A stretch of DNA of 64,000 nt from the NCBI RefSeq assembly GCF_019649055.1, contig NW_026570331.1:248001-312000 (forward strand), written 5' to 3'. The translations under genes and the position numbers were made by a program. Positions 30,459-39,266 of the stretch are shown here, piece by piece. Under the pieces are notes generated by a model. It had not been told where the DNA came from. It saw nothing but the letters and a program-made list of their open reading frames with translations, and ran no database searches. Source of the stretch: Paramacrobiotus metropolitanus (lineage: Eukaryota > Tardigrada > Eutardigrada > Parachela > Macrobiotidae). Every line of letters begins with the position of its first letter. Position 1 is the first letter of the stretch.

Positions 30459-32432
30459 GCCTCTGGCGGTTCAATGAAGAGATTCTAAAATATTGCGAAA
30501 ACGACTGTCAAGTTCTTCGCATGGCATGCCAGAGATTTTGTGAAAACATGAAGGCGCTGTGCAGTGGTTTTAATCCTTTAATCGAATCAGTTTCGCTACC
30601 GGGCTTCGTCAATACGGTTTACCGCGCCCTTTTCATGCCCCAAAATAGTATACAGTACCTCACATATCGAGATCTCCAGACTCATCGAACCTATTCTTAT
30701 GAAAGTTTGGAATGGCTGTTTTATTTACAAAAAAAGGAAGAGATTTTTATCCAACATGCTAGAAATCACCCTGATGGTGAAAAACGCATCGGCCGTTATC
30801 ATGTAGATGGGTTCTCGCAAGTCAGGAACGAAGTATTTGAGTACCACGGGTGCTATTTCCATGGTTGCCCAGCGTGTTATGCAAGTGACACGACCGCATA
30901 CGGTGGCCACAATATGGGTCAACTTTTCCGCTCCACGAAACACAAGCAAGCCTTTCTGGAAAAGCGGGGCTATAAATATCAAAGCATTTGGAGCTGCCAA
31001 TGGAGTGCCCAAAAAAAGCAGGATACCGACACTGCTAAAATTCTACAAAATTTCAAGCATGTCAAGCCAATGGACGTCCGTGATGTATTGTTTGGAGGTC
31101 GGACCGAAGCTTTTCGCCTTCTTGCGGTACCTGATGTAGAACAGGGTCAATACATTTCTTATTTGGATAAGAATTCGTTGTACCCGGCTGTCTGCAAACA
31201 AAAACTGTATCCCGTGGGACTTCCTGAAAAAATATACAACGACTTTGCAGACCTTGACGACTATTTTGGAATCGCTCATGTTAGAGTTCTACCACCGCAA
31301 AATTTACATCTACCGCTGCTACCTCAACGCATTAACAACAAATGTATGTTTGTACTGTGCTGCCGCTGCGCTGAGCGAAATAATCAGGAATCTTCTTGTT
31401 ATCACTCAGACGAGGAACGCAGTTTCAATGGAGTTTATACCACTCCGGAATTAACTCTTGCTAAGAAACTGGGCTATACCGTAGTGGAAATTTACGAAAT
31501 TTGGCATTATCCCCAAAAAGGCGACCTGTTTTCCAAGTATATAAGCACTTTTATGAGCGAAAAGGCCGCAGCTAGCGGATACCCTGCGGGGTGCCTGTCT
31601 GACAGTGACAGACTGGCCTACCTTAAATTATTAAAGGATAGGGACGGTGTTGTTGTGCACCCTGATAGAATGGAAAACAATCCAACGCGGCGACTGCTCT
31701 CCAAACTAATGCTGAACACGTTATGGGGCCGATTGGCGATTAAAGAAAACAAACCAAAGTTCGAGTATGTCAAAACTATGAAGCGATTTAACGAACTGTT
31801 TTATTCCGGCACGTTTGATGTTAACTACATCGACGTCATTAATAATGATGTCCTGCAAGTTCAAAGCACCAGTATTTGCAATGTTGACAGTACAGATCTT
31901 CGAGCAAATATTATTGTTGCTGGCTTTGTGACAAGCTATGCACGCTTAGAACTCTATGCAGGAATGAGCAGTGTGGGAATAGAGCGGCTGCTCTATGTTG
32001 ACACGGACTGTGTTATTGCAATGGAAGGCCCTGGATTAGCCACGCTTCCGGTTGGAGATTGTTTAGGAGAATTTAAGTCTGAGATCGGCGATGATAAAAT
32101 AGTGTTGTTTGTGTGCGGAGGGCCGAAAATGTACGCCTATCGCACCGCAAAAGGCCATACTGCATTTAAAGCAAAAGGCATTACAATTAACCAGGGAAAT
32201 ATCGATTTCTTCACTCCGGAAACGCTTGCAGAGCTGGTGAAAGACACCAAAATTATGCATTATTTCATGAATCCGTACAAAATATTTCGCATCAAAGGAA
32301 AATGGGAACTGCAAACACGAGAGCAAAGGAAGATGCTACGGTTTACGTTTGATAAACGGGTAATAATCCGCAAGAGCGGCTTTCGCACTGAGCCATTCGG
32401 ATTTCGCTGAGACTGATTTAAAACGAATGTTG

Positions 32433-32440
32433 TATATAAG
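32433..32440 (+). promoter_or_regulatory. TATA box for the ATPase gene
   Basis: TATATAAG 74 bases before ATG 32,514 and just past the polymerase stop. Confidence 0.6.
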
Positions 32441-32513
32441 CAGGAGGGCAGGTGACCATCATTCATCAAGTGCTGGCTGTCGTGCGGGTGTAATCTTATA
32501 CAAGTCAATAACT

Positions 32514-33395
32514 ATGATGTATACTTCCTATTGCTTCGAACCTATGCTGATCCACCCGTTTAATTTGGTATGCAGCTGTCAGAGCCAGGGCGGCAAAACG
32601 TATTGGATTAATCAACTCTTAGAACGCCGCAAGATCACGCCATTTCCCAAGCGAATCCACTTTATTTATTCTTATGAGTCTCCTATTTTTAAAGTTATTA
32701 AAAAACATACAAAAAACGTTGTTTTTATTAAGAATATTCCCGATGATATTGCTGAAGAAAGTTTTACAAATAAAAATGAGCCTTCGCTTATTATTTTAGA
32801 CGATCAGATGCAAAACATCAATAAAGATATTGTTTCATTATTCACTCGCGGTACGCACCACTTAAATCGATCTGTTATACTTACTGTACAGAATGTTTTT
32901 TTCCAAAATCCAATGATGAGAACAATATCGCTCAATGCACATTATCTCGTATTGTGGAAACAACCACGAGACATGATGCAGATTGAAATTCTTGCCCGTC
33001 AAATGTATCCTCGAAGCTCGGCTCGTTTTATGGAAGCCTATAAATTAGCTACAAGCAGAGACTATGGTTACCTTTTCTTAGATTATAAGTCGTGCACGCC
33101 TGACGCTTTACGCGTTCGATCTAACATTCTCGAAGAAGGAGAAAGTGACCGTTACCAAAGAATATATGCAATCACGGACTCAGGAATGGAGGAATTTGCA
33201 CTAGTGCCAGTGAAACACCTCGATGATAACCGAGCTCGCATACGGTCCGGCCGCGGTCAGCAAAAACGCCACCGAAAGCCGAGAAAAAAACTTGCCGCAA
33301 GCGAGAAAAAAAAATTTAAGAAGAGCAATTCGAGGAAAGGAAGGAAATCAAATTTGTCGTTGGCAGATCCTACTCATCTTCATAAGATCATTTAA
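32514..33395 (+). CDS. Genome-packaging ATPase (FtsK/HerA, A32-type)
   Basis: About 293 residues. The P-loop region reads CSCQSQGGKTYWINQ, with GGKT in place of the more usual GxSGKS of the second element. Walker B is SLIILDDQ, and FTRGTHHLNRSVILTVQNVF is the sensor region shared with 59,551-60,237 (FTRGIHHKNVSVIVLLQNLF there). The C-terminus is a long Lys/Arg-rich tail (RKPRKKLAASEKKKFKKS) that should bind DNA. It drives DNA packaging into capsids in this virus lineage. The gene is intact and has its own TATA box. Confidence 0.88.
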   Translation: MMYTSYCFEPMLIHPFNLVCSCQSQGGKTYWINQLLERRKITPFPKRIHFIYSYESPIFKVIKKHTKNVVFIKNIPDDIAEESFTNKNEPSLIILDDQMQNINKDIVSLFTRGTHHLNRSVILTVQNVFFQNPMMRTISLNAHYLVLWKQPRDMMQIEILARQMYPRSSARFMEAYKLATSRDYGYLFLDYKSCTPDALRVRSNILEEGESDRYQRIYAITDSGMEEFALVPVKHLDDNRARIRSGRGQQKRHRKPRKKLAASEKKKFKKSNSRKGRKSNLSLADPTHLHKII

Positions 33396-33647
33396 TGTTG
33401 TCATTTGTACTATTTATTTTTCTCTAGAATTTTTGCTACTACGAGTTTGAAATTGTTTATATCTCTCCCTGTACCGTGGTAAAAATGACATAAAATTTAT
33501 ATGGTGATTTTCAACTTTTTATGTGTGTGCGTGTGAGTTTGTGTGTGCGTGTGTGTTCATATGACCTTTAGGAGATATCGAATTTGATTAACAACACACT
33601 TGCATTTTATTCTGTTTCATGTATGCGCACAGGCGAACAAACAAACA
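33396..33647. other. Short intergenic with a GT-rich microsatellite
   Basis: A TGTGTGCGTG run at ~33,520-33,557 lies between the convergent ATPase and acidic-tail genes. No ORF. Confidence 0.5.
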
Positions 33648-34659
33648 TTAAGCATCTTCAGGCGAAAAAGCAGCTGCTTCGCTATTATCAAAATCTTCGT
33701 CAGCATCGTCAGTTTTGTCTTCGAAAAATTCAGGGTCACTTTCATCATCACTAGTGCATTGTACAGTATTTTGCGTACTCTTTACCTGCGGCGCGCCCCG
33801 AATTTTTTTTCTAGGTAAGCGCTGCGATTCAGTAGTATTTTTTCTTTTTCGCTGTTGGATACTTTTGGCTGAGCGGTTGCGTGCTGCCGGTACGGAGAGG
33901 GGTTGTGGGGGTCTGACGGCGGCAGCGGAATAACGACGAGCTGTAGGTTTTGCTTGTAGGTATGGAGTAGCGGCTTTCCACTGGTTTACATGGCGCATTA
34001 ATTGACGGACGGCATTTAAAAACTCCGGTATATAATCAATGGGGAAGTAAAACCCGTATTTGGTCGGCCGGTAACATCCATCATCACCCTGCTGGCCGCG
34101 TGGTTGGCTTATCAGGCGCATATCCACTCGAGGCGCTTCTGGCTTGTACAGGCTGAGACTGAGCATGATGCAGGTGGGTTTGTGCTGAAACAGAAGATGG
34201 TGGTATTGCGTTCACACTGGTACAGCGCATCACTTCATCATTTTTAATATTGACAAAGTCGCTAGAATTGCGTTTAACTGGAAAGAGGATGATATCCAGG
34301 CGGCTAGCTCCTGCCTGATAAGTGGAAGGTACAGCTGTGATGTTGAGCTGGTAACTTGGCAACCTGTTTCTGTTTTGTTGTAGAGTACTGTTTAACAGGT
34401 TGAAAAAATCAAAATTTTTACGAATAAGGTATGCTCTTGAGCTTCTAATAAGAAATAACGTTTCATTAATAAAGCGTCCGACCAATATTCCTTTCTCGTC
34501 CATAAACGTCGATGTTTCATTAGCAAATCTGCTGATAGAAGCATTTCCACGCGCCAATAAACAGATAGTTGTTAGCTGCATTGAAAAAATTATAAAAAAT
34601 AAGGTAGCGCCTTTTTGTTTCTGCCATGTCATCATCATATGCTCCCGAAAAGCCATCAT
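33648..34659 (-). CDS. Spliced protein with acidic C-terminal tail, possible ssDNA-binding factor
   Basis: Exon 1 34,234-34,659, a 49-base intron with GTGATG donor and TTTCAG acceptor, exon 2 33,648-34,184; phase 0 at the join, about 320 residues. The N-terminus has a hydrophobic stretch, the middle part has regular strands (LDIILFPVKRNSSDFVNI), and YRPTKYGFYFPIDYIPEFLNAV resembles the PC4-type ssDNA-binding signature of a strand followed by a helix. A basic stretch and then a strongly acidic end (DDADEDFDNSEAAAFSPEDA) follow, as in many ssDNA-binding proteins. The PC4 link is weak. A TATA box is at 34,723-34,730. Confidence 0.55.
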
Positions 34660-34722
34660 CCTCTTTCACTAGAACGCATATACACTGCATGAAAACTGAA
34701 AGATGGTTTCCTTGTTAATGCA

Positions 34723-34730
34723 TTTATATA
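34723..34730 (-). promoter_or_regulatory. TATA box for the acidic-tail gene
   Basis: Minus strand TATATAAA, 64 bases before ATG 34,659. Confidence 0.6.
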
Positions 34731-34931
34731 CCATTTACTCACACTTACCACAATAATAAAAGGAGCAGACTGGACAAGGTGTTGATACTCGGGCTTGTTG
34801 GTCAACGCCTCCTCGTTGCTGCAAATATCCAAATTACTCACAACTGTGCTATCCATATCCATTCTAATGGACCTCTAAAAGGCAGAGGGCAGCTTTTATT
34901 TCCCGAAACATTTTTGGTGTCTTTGTTGATG

Positions 34932-35108
34932 CCCGCCCAGTCACGTAAACCTCTGAAATAACACACTCCCACTTTCCTCCCCTCAGTGTAATTGTTGGCA
35001 ATTATTTCTGGCAGATACTGTAACACCCGCCTAGTCACGCAATCTCTTTAGTTGCGCACTCCCACGTTCCTCCCCCGAAAATAATTGTCGACAATTATTT
35101 GTGGCGCG
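34932..35108. repeat. Tandem ~94-bp promoter repeat before the IAP gene
   Basis: Two copies start at 34,932 (CCCGCCCAGTCACG) and ~35,026 (CCCGCCTAGTCACG). Each has CACTCCCAC(T/G)TTCCTCCCC and a dyad, AATTGTTGGCAATT in the first and AATTGTCGACAATT in the second. The second ends next to the TATA-like box. Probably a duplicated upstream control unit. Confidence 0.65.
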
Positions 35109-35114
35109 GTTATC

Positions 35115-35121
35115 ATATAAA
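35115..35121 (+). promoter_or_regulatory. TATA-like box for the IAP gene
   Basis: CATATAAAC about 50 bases before ATG 35,171. Confidence 0.5.
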
Positions 35122-35170
35122 CTGTCTTTCTTCACATTAGGCTTGAGTTTTAAAGTTTTCACCAGCGGAA

Positions 35171-36310
35171 ATGGCGGAAATAAATAACTTTGAACCTTGC
35201 ATCGTGCGTGAGGACGATGGCATGTTACATCTACATGCTGGCAAAGGTCAGATGCCTGATAGCCACCGTTTTGGCAAAGTTGATGGATTTTTATCGATTA
35301 ATCTTACTCATTCTGTATACTGTTTATTTTGTCAAGCCATCGAATTTGATTTGTCCTTTGTTTCGAACCCTTTGCAACTGCATCTGAAACGAAATCCAGA
35401 TTGTGCCAAGTTGCGAGAGAATTTTTTTCCGCTCACCTACACTTCCAGGAAGTTAGACGTACAGCCAGGATTTGCCCCCTACTTTTCCGATTTTGAGACG
35501 CGAGTTAACTCTTTCACCACCTGGTCAAAGCAGTTACAACAAACCCCTACCCAGTTAGCACATGCCGGATTCTTTTATCAGGGATATGGTGACACCGTTA
35601 CCTGCTTTTACTGCGGGGTGAATCTGAACCGATGGAAAGCGAGCGATGTTCCGCTTATGCAGCATTTACACTGGTCTCCAACCTGTCTATACTTGCTTAC
35701 ACGACTTACAGATGCGACCGCTTTCCCCCGACCGCCATCGCCACCACCACCACCACCGTCGCCTTCGGTTCCTACTGTAGAGTCATCGTCATCATCGACA
35801 GCTGTTCAACAAATTAAAGATACGGAGAAATCGTGCACTGCCACTACTACGGAAACTACGAAACCGAAAGATAAAGTCGGCAAAACTAGGTGCGATGACG
35901 AGTACGGCGGAGACAGCAACGCCCCCGCCAGCAGCAGCGTGCCCTTCACTCCCTCTGGCAGCGCCTTACACAGAAAAGCTATGCGCTACGGCTACACTCG
36001 AGAGGAAATTAAAGATGCTATTGCCTCCTTTAACCGGATCAATGCCACTGGCACGGAAATTCATCTATATAGCCTTCTCACACATTTGCAAGCTAATCGA
36101 ATGCAACGCATGGAAATGGAACGTGAATATAGAATTTTTTTCTGTGCACGGTGTGATCGTAAAACACAGCACTGTTCAGGAGCTCGTGATCGAATACTGT
36201 TTGATGGAACAAACTGGGTGCAGCGCAGTGTAAGCTATGGCGGAGGTGGTGAAAAATTTGCTACTGACTATTTTGAATGTCGTGAATGTGACCAGCACAG
36301 CCTGTTATGA
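35171..36310 (+). CDS. IAP-family protein: degenerate BIR, canonical BIR, UBA-like region, Cys-rich end
   Basis: 379 residues, no intron. Residues ~40-75 hold a partial BIR (VYCLFC ... LHLKRNPDC). Residues ~95-165 are a clear BIR: FETRVNSFTTW, LAHAGFFYQGYGDTVTCFYC, NRWKASD and HLHWSPTC give the full C/C/H/C zinc set. A Pro/Ser/Thr-rich linker follows, then AMRYGYTREEIKDAIASF ... LLTHLQ, which resembles the UBA domain of cellular IAPs. The C-terminus has paired cysteines (FFCARC, FECREC) that do not match a RING. Related viral IAPs block host cell death. The ligase end seems replaced or lost. Confidence 0.88.
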   Translation: MAEINNFEPCIVREDDGMLHLHAGKGQMPDSHRFGKVDGFLSINLTHSVYCLFCQAIEFDLSFVSNPLQLHLKRNPDCAKLRENFFPLTYTSRKLDVQPGFAPYFSDFETRVNSFTTWSKQLQQTPTQLAHAGFFYQGYGDTVTCFYCGVNLNRWKASDVPLMQHLHWSPTCLYLLTRLTDATAFPRPPSPPPPPPSPSVPTVESSSSSTAVQQIKDTEKSCTATTTETTKPKDKVGKTRCDDEYGGDSNAPASSSVPFTPSGSALHRKAMRYGYTREEIKDAIASFNRINATGTEIHLYSLLTHLQANRMQRMEMEREYRIFFCARCDRKTQHCSGARDRILFDGTNWVQRSVSYGGGGEKFATDYFECRECDQHSLL

Positions 36311-36692
36311 CGATGATACGGTACGACACAACGTGAGTAAACGAAATTCTCGAATTTACTATTATTGCTCTTTTTTCTCATCGTAACAATCGCAGTAACA
36401 TATTTTTTCACAAAAAATAAGTTTGATTTCCGTCCGCTTAGTTATAAACACACGTTTTCCGCATTCGTTATCATATAAATCAACAAAAATCCGTGTAACA
36501 ATAACAACAAACCCTAGAAACTGAAAAACGACCGTATAACAATGTCAAACTCGAAAAATAACAAAAAATATGAGCAATAAGCCCGAAAACAATAATAATG
36601 GTTCATACAATCCAGACAAAAACATCCACTCGATCATCTAAACAACAGTCACGGAAAGGAATGTGAATAACGCTCTCACTCATTCTTCTCCA
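36311..36692. other. A-rich spacer between IAP and OTU genes
   Basis: Long AACAATAA-type stretches, no ORF with motifs. Probably 3' UTRs of the two convergent genes. Confidence 0.5.
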
Positions 36693-38232
36693 CTACATCG
36701 ACGCCAGCAGCTTCAGCGTCGGCACTGACGCCGGCGAGAGCGGTGTTTCCAGGTGACGACACTTCGGGAGACGTTGACGGTGAAGGTGACGGAGAGAGTA
36801 CGACGCTGGGAACGCTGACAGCAGTAACCGTTCCCGTCGATTCCAGTTTCCAGTCGCGCACTTTATCGGATCAGGAAGGTAGTGCCCTCTGGACAACTCC
36901 CGGCGCGGTACAACGCCCATATAATGATAGTTGGAGTACAACACGCGCACCGTATCCTCCGCGCGTGTGCTCTTGGCATAGAGCGGAACATACAGCAAAT
37001 GACGCTTGCCCAAGTCACGCTCCACACGAATCCGTTTAGTCAACTGAAAAAGCATCAGCAAAATTGTTAACTAATTGCTCCACTCAAGTAAGTGCTGCTT
37101 TGAGACGACGGTTCACCCACCTCGTTGGGGCAAATGGTCTCCCAGTCCTCAGGACGATGCTTTGAATCATCAAATCCGCGGTACGAGCAGACTTGTCGTT
37201 GGAGAGCAGTTGCTACGGCTAAGAGATGTATATCCGTGGCCCAGTTATCCTTCGGGAGTTCAGCTGCGGTAACGGCTGTTCGGTAGATGATGTCGAGGAG
37301 TCCGAAACCTTTCCGCACCGAAATTGGCGTCAGGTGGGGGAGGAAGCTGTGAAAGTGTATCACCAACACCACCACTGCGGCTAGTCGAAGGTGGACATGA
37401 TAGCCGTTGTTCAGGAAGAGAGACATTGATGCAGCACGGAAGAAGCAGTTCCCGTCCCCAGGAACGTTAATGATACTGAACTGTTGCTGGAACGGAGTAT
37501 AGAACGCTTTCACGGGCTGCTTTCGTTCGTTGTCACGGCATGGGATGGCATGAACTTGAAGTGAATCATGAAGTTGTTGTAGCAGGGCATTGTTGTTGCT
37601 CAGTAGCTGCAAAACGCCAAGAATCTTAAAAAAAGAATTCAGGGACAGACAGCTCGGTTAGAGAGTTTACCGCGCGCAAAGCAGCAAGTGCCTTAAGTCC
37701 TTCCTGGCTGTTGTCATCCTGACGCACGCTTTCAGGTTGCAGCACGGTCCGAACCGCATCCATAAGATCCTTTACTGGGGCATCTTCAGGGAACCTACAA
37801 TTCTGCAGCCGAAAAAGAAACTTGAAGTAAACCCCTCATGTTTTATTGATTTCCGAACTGTCTTACCAGAACATCTTCGCCATCTTCAACGACCGTGTAG
37901 AAACGTTTTCGGTCGTAGAAAAACGTTTTTGCGTGCAACTCCTCAAGTTCAGCACACTGGTCATCCGTAAAGATGATTTCGTGAACGGATCTCTGCAGGT
38001 CTTGCGAAATGTGTGCATCGATCAACGTGCCCATGGCCAAATCAACCTCCGACCCATCCACGTCCACCATTTCCTGATAATGCGTGCAGTTCGACCGGAA
38101 ATATCCGAAAGAGAGGACCGTGGCATGAGGCGAGTTGTCCCGTGGAAAATCCAGCACACGCACGACTTCCGGCCGGAAATTTCGCACTGGAACAATCCAG
38201 TACGTGCCGATGTAGGACTGGGGCGCAATCAT
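36693..38232 (-). CDS. OTU-family cysteine protease, four exons
   Basis: Minus-strand exons 37,867-38,232, 37,671-37,802, 37,121-37,606 and 36,693-37,043, each with GT/AG borders and phase 0 at all joins; about 444 residues if complete. Exon 3 has the OTU cysteine box VPGDGNCFFRAAS, and exon 4 has YSNYHYMGVV, the usual place of the catalytic histidine. The N-terminal exon has no known fold. OTU enzymes cut ubiquitin or ISG15-like chains; viral ones blunt innate signalling. It may also substitute for the missing adenovirus-type maturation protease (speculative). The start abuts an acceptor-like TTTGTAG, so a leader exon in the right arm is possible. The 3' frame near 36,870 may be altered. Confidence 0.72.
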
Positions 38233-38591
38233 CTACAAAGGTTATCGAAACTTTAATCAAGGAAGGGCGGGCCGCCTGACGTTGTTGTTGAGTGAAATTT
38301 ACCTCTTCTAAAATGGACTTGTGCACCTGCGAGTTTACGAATTATTGTAATGTGACAAGCGCAGTTGTTGTTGTTGTTGTGCCTGACGATTATTATACGG
38401 AATAAACTTTGAGAAAACCAGCTGGCCAGATATTAATTCCCAGCAGCTGAAAAGGTCACCAAGATTATACTCATTTTGGTACTAACAATTATATTCTACC
38501 GTTCAACCTGAATTGTGTCACGGAGCGCTTGTTAGTTGCATTTGCTCAAAGGCATTTACTATTCACTGAATCCAGCGTTTTTTACCGCACT

Positions 38592-38668
38592 AGGTGGGAA
38601 CTGCAGAGGCTCGCTATACATTCATATAAAAAATATGGATGTAGGCAGAGCCCCTGCAGTAAACACCT
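38592..38668. repeat. Conserved inner-arm hairpin (right)
   Basis: Inverted counterpart of the hairpin at 15,442-15,518. Stems 38,592-38,612 and 38,648-38,668 pair with a loop of about 35 bases. Confidence 0.65.
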
Positions 38669-39011
38669 CCGTGGACATCATAAAACTTGTGCATTTGTTA
38701 TTGTACAACCACCGTACGAGTAATACACGCGTAAGAGAGTAAACATTATAATGTTGTTCCAAAAATTCAACAAAATTCCAAATTGCCGATGCACGTCAAA
38801 TGCAGGTTGTATAATAATAAAAGTCAAATTAGTTTGCTAGATAAGCAAATCGTTAGTAGTTGAAACGCTCATAGGAAAAAATTTGTAACCATGACATTTT
38901 CAAAGTAAAACTATGTATATTTTATGTATTTAGGACAAAAGAAATGAAATCGATGAGCAAAATCGGCGCTAAAACTATATACAAAAATCTCATACAAACA
39001 AATATGTACAT

Positions 39012-39213
39012 TTAAACTTCAGCGACGTTCCAGACGGTTCCCATTTCCGTCGCGTCGATTCCAAACCGCATTCGCCTGAAATCCACCGCGAAAACCACGG
39101 CCATGACCGCCACCGCCAGGAGGACGACCGCGACCGCGACCACGCAGTACTCCCAGGTGCCCGCTTGCCACCATTGCTTCAGGAAGTTGCACATCCATTT
39201 CCTGTCCTGCCAA
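39012..39213 (-). CDS. Conserved downstream exon with RGG-rich or hydrophobic reading (right arm)
   Basis: Right-arm counterpart of 14,895-15,089. Here an upstream ATG is present in the RGG frame (stop at 39,019) and the hydrophobic frame is open through the acceptor because a TAG in the left copy is TGG. It follows exon 4 of the mucin-like gene across a ~70-base intron-like gap. Product uncertain. Confidence 0.35.
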
Positions 39214-39266
39214 GAAGCACCTCGTCCAGATTTTGTTGGTTTGTATAGATAAAATATATTGTATAA

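Larger units (their letters stand above)
27145..32410 (+). pseudogene. Polinton-type family B DNA polymerase, broken by a TRIM and a frameshift
   Basis: Segments 27,145-28,429, 29,444-30,458 and ~30,458-32,410. The N-terminal part has a basic, Lys-rich region and the NNDSLCFARSLAIAIAHARK block typical of Polinton polymerases. A cysteine cluster follows the insertion. Exonuclease motifs are YCDFETD, FHNLMGYDGNFI and a YCENDCQVL Exo III. Polymerase motifs are A YLDKNSLYP, B KLMLNTLWGRL and C LLYVDTDC. Two lesions separate these parts: the TRIM at 28,430-29,443, which leaves the frame open on both sides, and the A7 run at 30,452-30,458, where the frame shifts by -1. Motifs are otherwise conserved. 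Protein-primed replication is assumed from the family. Confidence 0.88.

Noticed and set aside
38013-38326. Overlapping ORFs on both strands at the OTU first exon
   Set aside because: Only the minus-strand frame with in-phase GT/AG joins leads to the OTU motifs; the others are shadows.
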